From: Heyndrickxia vini
GTDB lineage: Bacteria; Bacillota; Bacilli; Bacillales; Bacillaceae_C
Assembly: GCF_016772275.1 (NCBI RefSeq)
Contig: NZ_CP065425.1
Location: forward strand, 2,696,653 to 2,760,652
Reading direction: 5' to 3'
DNA: 64,000 bases
The notes beneath the pieces are model-generated. The model made no database searches, was not told the DNA's origin, and saw nothing but the letters and a program-made list of their open reading frames with translations. The translations under genes were made by a program, and so were the position numbers. Shown in pieces: positions 1 through 9,772 of this stretch (positions are counted from its first letter, which is position 1; the number at the start of each line of letters is the position of its first letter).

Positions 1-16
1 GGATAAAGTTAAATGC

Positions 17-22
17 TATAAT
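17..22 (+). promoter_or_regulatory. speA promoter, extended -10 box
   Basis: TATAAT preceded by TGC forms an extended -10 element about 60 bases before the speA start. Any -35 box would lie at or before the window edge, so only this half is visible. Confidence 0.5.
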
Positions 23-83
23 TTCTTTTGTTTTAATTAATTTCGCTGCTTGAGATATAACATTAAAAGAGGTGTAAAGTTCA

Positions 84-1553
84 TTGTCACAATTTGAAAC
101 TCCCTTATTCACTGGATTAATTGAACACGCTAAAAAGAATCCAGTTCAGTTCCATATTCCCGGACACAAAAAAGGCACAGGAATAGATCCTGAATTTCGT
201 CAATTTATAGGAGATAATGCATTATCGATAGACTTAATTAATATTGCTCCTTTGGATGATCTCCATCAACCAAAAGGGATGATTCAAAAAGCTCAGGAAT
301 TAGCTGCGCAAGCCTTCGGAGCTGATCATACATTTTTTTCCGTTCAAGGGACGAGCGGCGCTATTATGGCAATGATTATGACAGTCTGTGGACCCGGCGA
401 TAAAATTATTGTCCCTCGGAATGTTCATAAATCAGTCATGTCTGCCATTGTTTTCTCAGGTGCTATCCCTATATTTATTCATCCGGAAATTGATCCAATT
501 TTAGGAATATCACACGGGATCACGACTGATTCTGTTTCAAAAGCTTTGCAACAAAATCCAGATGCAAAAGGTGTATTAGTTATTAATCCAACTTATTTCG
601 GAGTTGCTGCTGATTTGAAGAAAATTGTAGAAATTTCCCATTCCTATCAAGTGCCTGTACTCGTAGATGAAGCGCATGGAGTTCATATCCATTTTCATGA
701 CGAACTTCCTATTTCAGCAATGGCAGCAGGAGCGGACATGGCAGCAACAAGTGTTCATAAATTAGGTGGATCGATGACGCAGAGCTCTGTATTAAATGTA
801 AAAGATGGTTTAGTATCTTCTAATCGCGTATCAACAATATTAAGTATGTTAACGACTACATCCACCTCGTACTTATTATTAGCATCTCTTGATGTGGCAA
901 GAAGGAGACTTGCTACACAAGGAAAAGAATTGCTGGATAAAACAATTCAACTAGCCCAATCCGTTCGTGGTAAGATTAATGAGATTGATCATTTATACTG
1001 TGTTGGAAAAGAAATATTAGGAACAAAAGCAACATTTGATTATGATCCAACTAAACTAATCATCTCTGTAAAAGATCTCGGAATAACTGGATATGATGCC
1101 GAAAAGTGGCTTCGTGAAGTGTATAATATCGAAGTTGAACTTTCAGATTTATACAATATTCTCTGCCTTATTACACCTGGCGATTCCGAAGTTGAAACAA
1201 ATCTGCTAATAAAGGCACTTCAAGAGCTGTCAGACCAATTTTCACATCTTTCAGGGACTGTAAGTCCTCAGGTGATGCTACCGGATATTCCTGTTCTGGC
1301 TTTAACACCTCGTGATGCATTTTATGCAGAGACCGAAGTCATCCCTTTTGAACAATCTGCAGGAAGAATCATCGCTGAATTTATTATGGTTTATCCACCA
1401 GGAATCCCTATTTTTATACCAGGAGAAATTATTACGGAAGAAAATTTAAAATATATTCGCAAAAATATAGAAGTTGGTCTACCAGTACAAGGTCCAGAAG
1501 ATTTTGATCTTAAGTCACTTCGTGTTATTAAAGAGCATAAAGCAATAAAATAA
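84..1553 (+). CDS. speA: arginine decarboxylase SpeA (Orn/Lys/Arg decarboxylase family)
   Basis: This is a fold-type I PLP decarboxylase of 489 residues, about the length of B. subtilis SpeA, which converts arginine to agmatine for polyamine synthesis. The PLP site is visible: DEAHG near residue 195 and the Schiff-base lysine in SVHKLGG (K226). The C-terminal third is the usual Orn/Lys/Arg decarboxylase C-terminal domain. The start is TTG at 84, chosen because AAAGAGGTG precedes it at a suitable distance and no better start lies nearby. It is followed by a terminator shared with the convergent SR1P gene. In B. subtilis SR1 also lies between pdhD and speA, which supports the name. Lysine as substrate cannot be excluded from sequence alone. 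Confidence 0.88.
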   Translation: MSQFETPLFTGLIEHAKKNPVQFHIPGHKKGTGIDPEFRQFIGDNALSIDLINIAPLDDLHQPKGMIQKAQELAAQAFGADHTFFSVQGTSGAIMAMIMTVCGPGDKIIVPRNVHKSVMSAIVFSGAIPIFIHPEIDPILGISHGITTDSVSKALQQNPDAKGVLVINPTYFGVAADLKKIVEISHSYQVPVLVDEAHGVHIHFHDELPISAMAAGADMAATSVHKLGGSMTQSSVLNVKDGLVSSNRVSTILSMLTTTSTSYLLLASLDVARRRLATQGKELLDKTIQLAQSVRGKINEIDHLYCVGKEILGTKATFDYDPTKLIISVKDLGITGYDAEKWLREVYNIEVELSDLYNILCLITPGDSEVETNLLIKALQELSDQFSHLSGTVSPQVMLPDIPVLALTPRDAFYAETEVIPFEQSAGRIIAEFIMVYPPGIPIFIPGEIITEENLKYIRKNIEVGLPVQGPEDFDLKSLRVIKEHKAIK

Positions 1554-1580
1554 AGCTTTCTCCACTTGGAGAAAGCTTTT
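1552..1580. terminator. bidirectional terminator, speA / SR1
   Basis: A perfect 12-bp stem, AAAGCTTTCTCC paired with GGAGAAAGCTTT, has a 4-base loop and T-rich flanks on both strands. It overlaps the speA stop codon and would also end the convergent SR1 transcript. Confidence 0.85.
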
Positions 1581-1588
1581 CTAATGGT

Positions 1589-1714
1589 TTATTCCTTTTC
1601 TTTTTCTATCTGATCTTTATGACAGTTAGCACAGCTCGAATATAAAACGGATACTTTTTCATCCTCAAAATGATCAATAATTTTATTACATGCTTGGCAG
1701 ATTAAAGTTCCCAT
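1589..1714 (-). CDS. sr1P: GapA-binding peptide SR1P
   Basis: A 41-residue peptide begins MGTLICQACNK and contains the stretch HFEDEKVSVLY plus two cysteine pairs (CQAC near the start, CANC near residue 28). These features match the SR1P family, whose B. subtilis member binds glyceraldehyde-3-phosphate dehydrogenase GapA and promotes its association with RNase J1. RNase J1 itself (rnjA) lies at 10442-12109. The ATG is preceded by AGAAGGGAAG at good spacing. The stop lies just before the bidirectional terminator shared with speA. The cysteine pattern suggests metal binding, which is inference. The gene is too short for routine gene calling but is well supported by position and sequence. Confidence 0.85.
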   Translation of the reverse strand: MGTLICQACNKIIDHFEDEKVSVLYSSCANCHKDQIEKEKE

Positions 1715-1740
1715 ATAAATCTTCCCTTCTCAATAGATTA

Positions 1741-1754
1741 TGAAAACGTTTTCT
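1741..1754. promoter_or_regulatory. cre-like site (CcpA) at the SR1 promoter
   Basis: TGAAAACGTTTTCT fits every position of the cre consensus TGWAARCGYTWNCW and is nearly palindromic. It lies just downstream of the predicted SR1 start, where bound CcpA would block transcription. SR1 is repressed by CcpN and, more weakly, CcpA in B. subtilis. No CcpN site was identified here. Confidence 0.6.
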
Positions 1755-1764
1755 ATATAAATTA

Positions 1765-1793
1765 ATAATAATACATATTAATTGAAATTTAAA
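1765..1793 (-). promoter_or_regulatory. candidate SR1 promoter
   Basis: On the minus strand TTTAAA (1788-1793) and TATTAT (1765-1770) are separated by 17 bases, a plausible SigA promoter. It gives a start near 1758 and an RNA length matching SR1. The region is AT-rich, so chance matches are common. Confidence 0.4.
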
Positions 1794-1849
1794 GCCTATT
1801 TTGTATGACATATTTATCTAATTTATATATTAAGTATGACAAATTCAAT

Positions 1850-1880
1850 AAAAAAAACGACAAGATTATTCTTATCGTTG
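1850..1880 (-). terminator. terminator of the small membrane protein gene
   Basis: On the minus strand AACGATAAG and CTTGTCGTT pair around a short loop, with one G-U pair, followed by a run of seven T. It lies directly after the stop codon at 1885. Confidence 0.7.
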
Positions 1881-1884
1881 TTTT

Positions 1885-2142
1885 TTATAACGAAAAAGGT
1901 ATTGGTACTATTTGTTTAAGAAGAACCTGTAATAAGAAATAAATCGATAAACTGGAAAATGTAATAATAATAGTCGATCGGTTCGATTTAACAATCATCT
2001 TTGTTAATAAAAATGATAAATAAAAGAAAACAATAAATACAATTATTTTATATATCAAATGATCTCGATGTGAAAGCCAAACCGCTAATGTAAAACAACT
2101 CCAAATGATTAATTGAAAAAGAAATGCAACATATTTTTTCAT
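1885..2142 (-). CDS. small membrane protein, unknown function
   Basis: This is an 85-residue protein with about three hydrophobic membrane-spanning stretches and little else; I do not recognise a family. The start MKKYVAFLF at 2142 is preferred because GGTGA lies five bases upstream. A longer frame beginning with TTG at 2184 has no ribosome binding site. The gene stands alone between the SR1 locus and the pdhD terminator, on the same strand as pdh, and has its own terminator. B. subtilis has no obvious equivalent at this position. The frame is supported by start signal and hydrophobic pattern only. Confidence 0.6.
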   Translation of the reverse strand: MKKYVAFLFQLIIWSCFTLAVWLSHRDHLIYKIIVFIVFFYLSFLLTKMIVKSNRSTIIITFSSLSIYFLLQVLLKQIVPIPFSL

Positions 2143-2252
2143 AGCATCACCAAGACTCTTAATAATGATGTTACCATCTGCCAATTTGTATGTGTTTAAT
2201 ATTAATCATATGACCGCAACATCGTATTTTAAAACCTCTTTTCAAAAAAACA

Positions 2253-2287
2253 GCAAAAAAAATAAACCACAAAACTGTGGTTTATTT
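2253..2287 (-). terminator. terminator of the pdh operon
   Basis: AATAAACCAC and GTGGTTTATT form a perfect 10-bp stem with a 6-base loop and a T run on the minus strand, 15 bases after the pdhD stop. Confidence 0.85.
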
Positions 2288-2301
2288 TTTGATCTTCAAA
2301 A

Positions 2302-3714
2302 TTATTTTACAATATGAATAGGTGTTCCAAGAGCAACTTCTGCTGCTTCCATTGTAATTTCACCTAATGTTGGATGAGCATGAATAGTCATCGCTATATC
2401 TTCAGCAGTCATACCAGCTTCAATTGCTAAACCAATTTCGGCAATCATATCAGATGCACTTGTACCAGCAATTTGGCCACCGATTACTAAGCCATCCTCT
2501 TTACGAGTAACTAGTTTTAAGAAACCATCTGTGCTATTTAAAGCAAGTGCGCGACCATTTGCAGCAAATGGGAATTTAGCAGCTACTACTTCAATTCCAT
2601 CTTCTTTCGCTTGTTTTTCATCATAACCAACAGTTGCGAGTTCTGGTTCAGAGAAAACAACTGCAGGAATTCCAAGATAATCAATTTCAGAAGGATGTCC
2701 GGAAATTGCTTCAGCAGCAATTTTTCCTTCATATGATGCTTTATGTGCTAATTGGGGACCTGCAACGATATCACCAATTGCATAAATGTTTGATACATTT
2801 GTACGACATTGTTTGTCAATATTAACAAGGCCACGATCTGTCATTTCGATACCCACTTGTTCTAAACCAAGTTCATCTGTATTCGGACGACGACCAACAG
2901 TTACTAAAACATAATCAGCTTCAACGGATTTTTCTTCACCTTTTACTTCATATGTTACAACAACGCCATCTTCTTTTTCATCGACACCTTTTGCCATTGC
3001 GTTTGTTACAATTTCAGCACCTTTTTTCTTTAAGTTACGAGAAACAAGTGTTGACATTTGTTTTTCAAAGCTTCCTGCAAAAAGTTCAGAACTACCTTCA
3101 AGGATTGTTACTTCAGTTCCAAAGTTTGCATAGGCAGTACCAAGTTCGACACCGATAACTCCCCCACCGATGATAACTAATTTCTTTGGAATTTCTGGAA
3201 GATTCAACGCACCAGTAGAATTAATTACTCGTTTTGTGTATTTAAATGTTGGAATTTCAACAGGACGAGAACCTGTTGCAAGAATTGCGTTTTTAAATGT
3301 ATATGTTTGTGCAGAATTTTCATCCATTACACGTAAAGTGTTTGCATCAACAAAGTAAGCTTCACCTTTAACAATATCCACTTTATTACCTTTTAAAAGG
3401 CCTTGAACACCGCCAGTTAACTGCTTAACTACTTTCCCTTTCCATTCTTGAACCTTAGAAAAGTCAACTGTAACATTTTCTGCAGAAATACCGATATCGT
3501 CGGAATGTTTTGCTGTTTCATAACGATGTCCAGCTGTAATTAACGCTTTTGAAGGGATACAACCGACGTTTAAGCAAACGCCGCCAAGCTCACCTTTCTC
3601 AACAATAGTTACTTTTTGTCCTAGTTGGGCTGCACGAATCGCTGCTACATATCCCCCAGGGCCTGCACCGATGACTATAGTATCTGTTTCGATTGGGAAA
3701 TCTCCTACTACCAT
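2302..3714 (-). CDS. pdhD: dihydrolipoyl dehydrogenase, E3 of pyruvate dehydrogenase
   Basis: This 470-residue FAD-dependent disulfide oxidoreductase reoxidises the dihydrolipoyl groups of E2 and passes electrons to NAD+. The N-terminal FAD motif GAGPGG is at about residues 16-21. The redox disulfide motif GGVCLNVGC gives C47 and C52. An NAD-binding GGGVIGVE follows mid-protein, and the C-terminal HAHPTLGE supplies the catalytic His-Glu pair (about H447 and E452). It is the last gene of pdhABCD, 4 bases after pdhC. GGAGG lies 9 bases before the ATG. It probably also serves other 2-oxoacid dehydrogenases if no other lpd copy exists, which is inference. Confidence 0.97.
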   Translation of the reverse strand: MVVGDFPIETDTIVIGAGPGGYVAAIRAAQLGQKVTIVEKGELGGVCLNVGCIPSKALITAGHRYETAKHSDDIGISAENVTVDFSKVQEWKGKVVKQLTGGVQGLLKGNKVDIVKGEAYFVDANTLRVMDENSAQTYTFKNAILATGSRPVEIPTFKYTKRVINSTGALNLPEIPKKLVIIGGGVIGVELGTAYANFGTEVTILEGSSELFAGSFEKQMSTLVSRNLKKKGAEIVTNAMAKGVDEKEDGVVVTYEVKGEEKSVEADYVLVTVGRRPNTDELGLEQVGIEMTDRGLVNIDKQCRTNVSNIYAIGDIVAGPQLAHKASYEGKIAAEAISGHPSEIDYLGIPAVVFSEPELATVGYDEKQAKEDGIEVVAAKFPFAANGRALALNSTDGFLKLVTRKEDGLVIGGQIAGTSASDMIAEIGLAIEAGMTAEDIAMTIHAHPTLGEITMEAAEVALGTPIHIVK

Positions 3715-3718
3715 TTTA

Positions 3719-5035
3719 TTACGCCTCCATTAATAATAATTCAGGATCGTTCAATAGACGCTTAATATGGTTTAGCGCATATTGAGCGGTAGCTCCATCG
3801 ATAATACGATGATCAAAGCTCAATGATAATGCTAACACAGGTGCTGCTACAATTTCACCATTTTTTACTACTGGTTTTTCAGAAATTCTTCCGATACCCA
3901 AAATTGCTACTTCCGGGTGATTAATTACTGGAGTAAACCATTGACCACCTGCAGATCCAATATTTGTAATGGTACATGAAGCACCTTTCATTTCATTAGG
4001 AGCTAATTTTCCATCACGTGCTTTTCCTGCAAGTTCATTAATTTCTTGAGAAACGGAGAATACAGATTTACGATCTGCGTTCTTCACTACAGGAACTAAT
4101 AGTCCTTTATCCGTATCTGCTGCAATTCCAATATTAAAATAATGTTTATGAACGATTTCGCCGGCAGCATCATCTATAGATGTGTTAAGTGTCGGGAATT
4201 CGCGTAAAGCACTAACTAATGCTTTAACAACATAAGGTAAGAAAGTTAACTTAATGCCTTTTTCAGCAGCAACTTCTTTGAATTTTTTACGATGTGCCAC
4301 AAGTTTTGTCACATCAATTTCGTCCATTAGTGTAACATGTGGAGCTGTATGTTTAGAATTAACCATTGCTTTTGCAATAGCCTTACGGATTCCACTCATT
4401 TTTTCACGAGTTTCCGGGAATTCACCTTCAGGGATTGCTACTTTAGCTGGTGCAGCTGCAGTTTCAGTAGTTTCCGCAGCAGTTGTTTGAGTTTGAGCCT
4501 CTTCGTTTACTGCCGCACCACCATTTGCATATGCATCAATATCCTCTTTTTGGACGCGGCCATTATTGCCACTGCCTTGTACTAAACGAATATCCACGCC
4601 TTTTTCACGTGCATATTTTCTTACAGATGGCATTGCAATTACACGTTTATTAGGATCTGCTTCTTTCGTTTCAGTTGCAGCTTGTGAAGATGCTTCGACT
4701 TTCTCTTCTTGTTGAGTGCTTTGCTCAGCTTTTTCTTCAGTCTTTTTTTCTTCTTCGCTCGGGCCGTGATCCCCTTTAAATTGTAGGTTTTCATATCCTG
4801 GAGCATCAAATTTGATTAAAACATCACCAACGATGGCAACTGTACCTTCTTCAACTAATATATCTTCTACAGTACCCGCAACTGGTGATGGAATCTCAAC
4901 AACTGCCTTATCATTTTGTACTTCACACAGAACATCATCTTCTGCAACTTTATCGCCTGGTTTAACAAACCATTTTACGATTTCACCTTCATGAATTCCT
5001 TCACCAATATCTGGTAGTCTAAATTCGAATGACAA
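3719..5035 (-). CDS. pdhC: dihydrolipoamide acetyltransferase, E2 of pyruvate dehydrogenase
   Basis: E2 transfers acetyl groups from E1 to CoA. Domains in order: one lipoyl domain (residues 1-80) with the lipoylated lysine in NDKAVVEI (K43); a Glu/Gln/Thr-rich linker; a peripheral-subunit-binding domain around residues 130-170 ([14 protein letters not shown]); an Ala/Thr-rich linker; and the catalytic domain ending with HRIIDG (H409, D413). The single lipoyl domain and 438-residue length fit Gram-positive PdhC. The start is TTG at 5035 after GGTGA. A hairpin and a mobile-element-like insertion lie upstream, between it and pdhB, so its expression may be partly uncoupled from pdhAB. Confidence 0.96.
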   Translation of the reverse strand: MSFEFRLPDIGEGIHEGEIVKWFVKPGDKVAEDDVLCEVQNDKAVVEIPSPVAGTVEDILVEEGTVAIVGDVLIKFDAPGYENLQFKGDHGPSEEEKKTEEKAEQSTQQEEKVEASSQAATETKEADPNKRVIAMPSVRKYAREKGVDIRLVQGSGNNGRVQKEDIDAYANGGAAVNEEAQTQTTAAETTETAAAPAKVAIPEGEFPETREKMSGIRKAIAKAMVNSKHTAPHVTLMDEIDVTKLVAHRKKFKEVAAEKGIKLTFLPYVVKALVSALREFPTLNTSIDDAAGEIVHKHYFNIGIAADTDKGLLVPVVKNADRKSVFSVSQEINELAGKARDGKLAPNEMKGASCTITNIGSAGGQWFTPVINHPEVAILGIGRISEKPVVKNGEIVAAPVLALSLSFDHRIIDGATAQYALNHIKRLLNDPELLLMEA

Positions 5036-5095
5036 GATTGTTCACCATCCTAATTAAAATTTTATTTTGTATTGATTGTATTTAAAAATTGCATA

Positions 5096-5114
5096 GCCCT
5101 TCGATAGGAAGGGC
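5096..5114. promoter_or_regulatory. GC-rich hairpin in pdhB-pdhC intergenic region
   Basis: GCCCTTC and GAAGGGC form a perfect 7-bp stem with a 5-base loop. There is no T run, so it is more likely an RNA-processing or stability element, or a weak attenuator, than a full terminator. Function is inference. Confidence 0.5.
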
Positions 5115-5140
5115 AATAATAGCATTTGTTTAATTAATTA

Positions 5141-5324
5141 GGCTCTGTTAAACTGGATTGTTGATTTCCGCTGCAGGTACTCGCTTTTTCGCGGTTCTGC
5201 GATGAGCCTCCTCATCGCTTCGCTCCCCGCGGGGTCTCATCTGTCCAGCTGATCCCGCTGGAGTCTCGCACCTTCCGCTCCAATCAACTTGGCGTCAATA
5301 TCAATATTGAACTTTAACAAAGTC
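5141..5324. mobile_element. MITE-like GC-rich element inside the pdh operon
   Basis: An insert of about 184 bp is much richer in G+C than its surroundings. Its ends are inverted repeats (GGCTCTGTTAAA at the left, TTTAACAAAGTC at the right, 10 of 12 matching), with a second inner pair around TTGATT and AATCAACTT. It is bounded by AATTA on both sides (5136-5140 and 5325-5329), a possible target duplication. The right copy lies immediately before the complement of the pdhB stop codon. No frame codes for a transposase, so it is non-autonomous. Similar GC-rich repeats beginning CTGTTAAA are familiar in Bacillaceae genomes, from memory. Confidence 0.65.
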
Positions 5325-5329
5325 AATTA

Positions 5330-6307
5330 TTAAAAAGTAAGCACTTTTTTAGCTGTTTCAATAATATCTTTATAATTTGGTAACCAAACTGATTCTGCTT
5401 GTGAGAATGGGTATACAGTGTCAGCAGCAGTTACTCGTAACACTGGCGCTTCTAAGCTTAAAATTGCTCTTTCGTTAATTTCAGCAATAACATTAGCAGC
5501 GATACCAGCTTGTTTTTGTGCTTCTTGAACAACAATAGCACGATTTGTTTTTTCAACAGATGCAACAATTGTATCTACATCAAGCGGGCTTATAGTTCGT
5601 AAATCTACAACTTCAACAGAATAGCCTTCTTTTTCAAGTTCATCTGCAGCTTTTAATGATTCATGAACCATTGCTCCGTAAGTAATAATTGAAAGATCTT
5701 TACCCTCGCGCTTAACATCTGCCTTACCTAATGGAATTGTGTATTCTTCTTCAGGTACATCCTGACGGAAAGAACGATACAATTTCATATGCTCTAAGAA
5801 GATAACAGGATCATTATCACGGATTGAAGAGATTAACAACCCTTTTGCATCATAAGGTGTAGAAGGAATAACTACTTTTAAACCGGGTTGTTGTGCAACA
5901 AGACCTTCTAAACTATCAGCATGAAGTTCTGGTGTGTGAACACCTCCACCAAAAGGTGAACGAATCGTAATTGGTGCATTTAAACTTCCACCGGTACGAT
6001 AGCGCCAACGTGCCATTTGTCCACTGACAGAGTCCATTACTTCAAATAAAAATCCAAAGAATTGAATCTCGGGTACCGGACGGTAGCCTTCTAATGTTAA
6101 ACCAATTGCCAATCCGCCAATTCCAGATTCTGCAAGTGGTGTATCAAATACGCGCTCTTCACCAAATTCTTTTTGAAGACCTTCAGTCGCACGGAATACG
6201 CCGCCGTTAACGCCAACGTCTTCACCGAATACTAAAACATTTTCGTCATTACGTAATTCAGTACGTAACGCGTCGGTGATTGCTTGAATCATTGTCATTT
6301 GCGCCAT
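5330..6307 (-). CDS. pdhB: pyruvate dehydrogenase E1 component, beta subunit
   Basis: This 325-residue partner of PdhA contributes to the thiamine-diphosphate site of the E1 heterotetramer. The transketolase pyrimidine-binding domain occupies the first half ([14 protein letters not shown], then [14 protein letters not shown]) and the transketolase C-terminal domain the second ([18 protein letters not shown]). Length and sequence fit B. subtilis PdhB. It starts 4 bases after pdhA, with AAGGAG upstream. The stop is followed at once by a MITE-like insertion rather than by pdhC. Confidence 0.96.
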   Translation of the reverse strand: MAQMTMIQAITDALRTELRNDENVLVFGEDVGVNGGVFRATEGLQKEFGEERVFDTPLAESGIGGLAIGLTLEGYRPVPEIQFFGFLFEVMDSVSGQMARWRYRTGGSLNAPITIRSPFGGGVHTPELHADSLEGLVAQQPGLKVVIPSTPYDAKGLLISSIRDNDPVIFLEHMKLYRSFRQDVPEEEYTIPLGKADVKREGKDLSIITYGAMVHESLKAADELEKEGYSVEVVDLRTISPLDVDTIVASVEKTNRAIVVQEAQKQAGIAANVIAEINERAILSLEAPVLRVTAADTVYPFSQAESVWLPNYKDIIETAKKVLTF

Positions 6308-6310
6308 GGC

Positions 6311-7483
<1,173 letters not shown>

Positions 7484-7503
7484 TTACCCAAAAACAGATC
7501 GGT

Positions 7504-7526
7504 GAACCATGAAAAATTAATGGTTC
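7504..7526 (-). promoter_or_regulatory. stem-loop in pdhA leader
   Basis: GAACCAT and ATGGTTC form a perfect 7-bp stem with a 9-base loop about 80 bases before pdhA. It lies inside the predicted 5' untranslated region and has no T run. Confidence 0.4.
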
Positions 7527-7559
7527 CGAGGTTTTTGCCATAACCAATTTCTCTACTTA

Positions 7560-7599
7560 CTAGATAACTTGTCAAAAATAAAATGAAATAGTTATCTAG
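7560..7599. promoter_or_regulatory. 10-bp perfect inverted repeat in pdhA leader
   Basis: CTAGATAACT and AGTTATCTAG are perfect inverted copies separated by 20 bases. They lie downstream of the predicted pdhA start, so they could form an RNA stem or a two-half-site operator. Confidence 0.4.
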
Positions 7600-7661
7600 A
7601 ATAACCTGTATTAATTAAATCAAATAAAAAATTAATACAATCTTTTATGAATACATTTAAT

Positions 7662-7690
7662 AGATTACATCAATATTTTCGCCTCGTCAA
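7662..7690 (-). promoter_or_regulatory. pdhA promoter
   Basis: On the minus strand TTGACG (7685-7690) and TAATCT (7662-7667) are exactly 17 bases apart, a good SigA promoter. It would start transcription near 7655 and give a leader of about 230 bases before pdhA. Confidence 0.6.
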
Positions 7691-7800
7691 ATAATTAATT
7701 CTTGGACATTTATTATTTTCTTGCAATAGTTTTCCGTATCCGTTCGGAGAAAATTCTACTTACTGTACTAGTTCACCAACTAATCTGTATTAGTACAAAC

Positions 7801-7824
7801 TTAACCTTTTGAAAGCGTTCGCAT
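7801..7824 (-). CDS. possible 7-codon leader peptide upstream of pdhA
   Basis: AGGAGG lies at ideal distance before ATG, followed by MRTLSKG and a TAA stop. Such a strong ribosome binding site before a tiny frame is unusual. It lies about 130 bases upstream of the predicted pdhA promoter, so linkage to pdhA would need another upstream promoter. A cre-like sequence, TGAAAGCGTTCGCA (7810-7823, one mismatch), overlaps it. It could equally be the stranded 5' end of a lost gene. Confidence 0.3.
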   Translation of the reverse strand: MRTLSKG

Positions 7825-7901
7825 TTCACTTCCTCCTGCTACAATTTCATGGGCTGTTATATGACAATACCGTATTAATTCATATTTTGATTGATCATAT
7901 T

Positions 7902-8110
7902 AGAAAAGCGCGGGGCGCCTTGCTCATCAACGTAAAAGACTTACGGGACATTGACTGAGATAAAGGAAACCCGGGTGATGTAAGGCGAATCGATGTTGAC
8001 TTATCGTAGGGAAAAGTCCTGAAGTTTTCTAGTCGATAGGCGCTGGAGCTAGACATAGCAGATATTTATTAGGAACATTAATCCTATAAAATTTATACTT
8101 TCTGATCTCA
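7902..8110 (+). repeat. dispersed repeat, copy A
   Basis: This matches the copies at 46250 and 59168 along nearly its whole length. The core runs from AGAAAAGCG to GGCGCTGGAGCTAGACA, followed by a conserved tail through GATATTTATTAGGAACATTA to ACTTTCT. The ends carry imperfect inverted GCGCC/GGCGC motifs. Here it lies between the ykyA terminator and the pdhA upstream region, antisense to both flanking genes, unlike the other copies. Confidence 0.85.
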
Positions 8111-8111
8111 T

Positions 8112-8143
8112 AACAAAAAAACTAGCCAATTAAATTGGCTAGT
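8112..8143 (-). terminator. terminator of ykyA
   Basis: ACTAGCCAATT and AATTGGCTAGT form an almost perfect stem with a T run on the minus strand. The ykyA stop codon is inside the stem. Confidence 0.8.
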
Positions 8144-8783
8144 CAATTTTAATATGTGCATCTTGATAAAACTCTATTTTATTTTCATTAAATTTTTTAG
8201 TTCTGTCATTAAAAAGTTTATTCATTTTTAGTACCTCTGAATAAGCTTGATTTGTTAAAGTAATTTGTCTTTCCAAATCTTCCATTGGCAGGTCTTTCCT
8301 CTTTAACATTTTATATAGCTGGCTATTTGTGTCAATTCCTTGATTGTACGCTTTATACAACTGATCATGTGCTTTATAGCGATCCTGCATTAAATGATAA
8401 AGTTCCATTGCTTCTGTTTTGACTTTTTCTGTTTCAATTTTATTTATTTGATTTTTCATTTTAGAAAATTCTTTTTTAGATGAAAGAATTGATTCTTGCT
8501 CAAGTTCCATTCTTTCTTTCCGTTTTGCTAAATTATCTAAAGCAGAATCGGATAATTCCACAATTTTATCCATGTTACTCGTTTCAAGATTTATAATCTT
8601 ATCAAAAATCTTTTTTTCTTGCGATTCCAATTCCTTTAGCGGTTTTTGTTGCTTATTAAATTCTTTTTCCTTTGCTACCGTTTTTTCTAGTATTTGATAA
8701 ATCTTTTCTTCTGGACTTTCTTGACACCCCGAAAGTATTGCAATGACTATTAAACAAATAAAAATAATACGAAGCCTAGTCAC
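8139..8783 (-). CDS. ykyA: YkyA-like lipoprotein
   Basis: This 214-residue secreted lipoprotein has a positively charged start, a hydrophobic stretch and a lipobox ILSGC with the modified cysteine at C20. The remainder is highly charged and predicted coiled coil (Lys/Glu-rich, residues 25-190). It fits the YkyA family annotated as a putative cell-wall-binding lipoprotein, and in B. subtilis ykyA likewise lies directly upstream of pdhA. The start is GTG at 8783 with AAGGAGG seven bases before it. Its biochemical role is unknown. Family membership rests on synteny and architecture. Confidence 0.78.
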   Translation of the reverse strand: MTRLRIIFICLIVIAILSGCQESPEEKIYQILEKTVAKEKEFNKQQKPLKELESQEKKIFDKIINLETSNMDKIVELSDSALDNLAKRKERMELEQESILSSKKEFSKMKNQINKIETEKVKTEAMELYHLMQDRYKAHDQLYKAYNQGIDTNSQLYKMLKRKDLPMEDLERQITLTNQAYSEVLKMNKLFNDRTKKFNENKIEFYQDAHIKID

Positions 8784-8961
8784 AAATGTTCCTCCTTACA
8801 ATGTAACATTTAAACTATATCGATTATTGAGAAATTTAACAATATGTAACGAATGTATTATTTCGTGCTTGTCCAAAAGTTATTTTTTTATAATTTATTC
8901 ATAATTAAGCGTTAATATGCCATTTTCATTTTTTTATACAATTTTAAATTCTATTAAATAG

Positions 8962-8991
8962 AAAAGCCGTGAAAATAAATTCACGGCTTTT
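8962..8991 (-). terminator. terminator of ykrA
   Basis: AAAAGCCGTGA and TCACGGCTTTT form a perfect 11-bp stem with an 8-base loop just after the ykrA stop. Confidence 0.85.
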
Positions 8992-8998
8992 GCTCTAT

Positions 8999-9772
8999 TT
9001 ACACGATAAAGTTAAAATGTCTCAATCCACGATAAATTCCTGCATCCGAAACATCTGAAGTTATATAATCTGCATATTTTTTTACTGTCTCACTCGCATT
9101 CCCCATTGCTATTCCAGTTCCAACTGTTTCTAGCATTTCTATATCATTTAAACCGTCTCCAAAAGCAAATACATCATCAATATTAAAACCGATTTTTTCA
9201 ATCAGTATCTTAATTCCCTCTGCTTTTGAACCTCCACTTGGTATTACATCCATCGAAAACTCATGCCATCTTATAAAATTAAATGCCTGATAGTCTGTTA
9301 AATACAAATCTTCATCCATTTCTTCACAAAATAACAAGGCCTGATAAATTTCTTTATTTTTATAAAAACTAGGATTAAATTCAGGAGAATCAATTTTTAA
9401 GCTCTCCATACTTGTTTTCACAAACGGATGTGTTTCCGTATTCGCTGTCATTTTTTCCTCATTTAAAAATACTATGGGATGTCTATTATTTTTGGAGTTA
9501 TCGATTAGCTTTTCTAATTCTTTTTGATTGAGGGGATTTGTATAAATAACTTCATTCTCGAATACAACATATTGCCCGTTAAAACAGACATAGGAATCAA
9601 TTTCTAATTCTTCTCTTAAATCTTTAAACATAAACGGTGCTCGTCCAGTAGCAATTGCAACAAACACCCCATTATTTTTTAATTGGATAATAGCTTTCTT
9701 CGTTGATTCCGGCAGCTTCTTATCATGGTCTAATAAAGTACCATCGATATCAAAAAACACAATTTTCTTCAT
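8999..9772 (-). CDS. ykrA: Cof-type HAD phosphatase (YkrA-like)
   Basis: This 257-residue haloacid-dehalogenase hydrolase belongs to the Cof/IIB subfamily. Motif I is DIDGTLLD (nucleophile D8, acid D10); motif II is the IATGRAP segment; the cap domain lies between about residues 85 and 190; the motif III lysine is in SGGSKAEGI; and motif IV is FGDGLNDIEML. These enzymes dephosphorylate small sugar phosphates or cofactors such as FMN or PLP, and the substrate cannot be read from sequence. AAGGAG precedes the ATG. It sits next to ykyA as in B. subtilis. Confidence 0.88.
   Translation of the reverse strand: MKKIVFFDIDGTLLDHDKKLPESTKKAIIQLKNNGVFVAIATGRAPFMFKDLREELEIDSYVCFNGQYVVFENEVIYTNPLNQKELEKLIDNSKNNRHPIVFLNEEKMTANTETHPFVKTSMESLKIDSPEFNPSFYKNKEIYQALLFCEEMDEDLYLTDYQAFNFIRWHEFSMDVIPSGGSKAEGIKILIEKIGFNIDDVFAFGDGLNDIEMLETVGTGIAMGNASETVKKYADYITSDVSDAGIYRGLRHFNFIV

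Larger units (their letters stand above)
1552..1758 (-). ncRNA. SR1-like dual-function small RNA (ends estimated)
   Basis: The 3' end is the strong hairpin at 1552-1580. The 5' end is inferred from a candidate promoter at 1765-1793. The predicted transcript is about 207 nt, close to the 205 nt of B. subtilis SR1, and encodes SR1P. In B. subtilis SR1 also base-pairs with ahrC mRNA; ahrC is not in this window, so pairing cannot be judged. Identity rests on the encoded peptide and on the position between pdhD and speA. The exact ends are inference. Confidence 0.55.
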
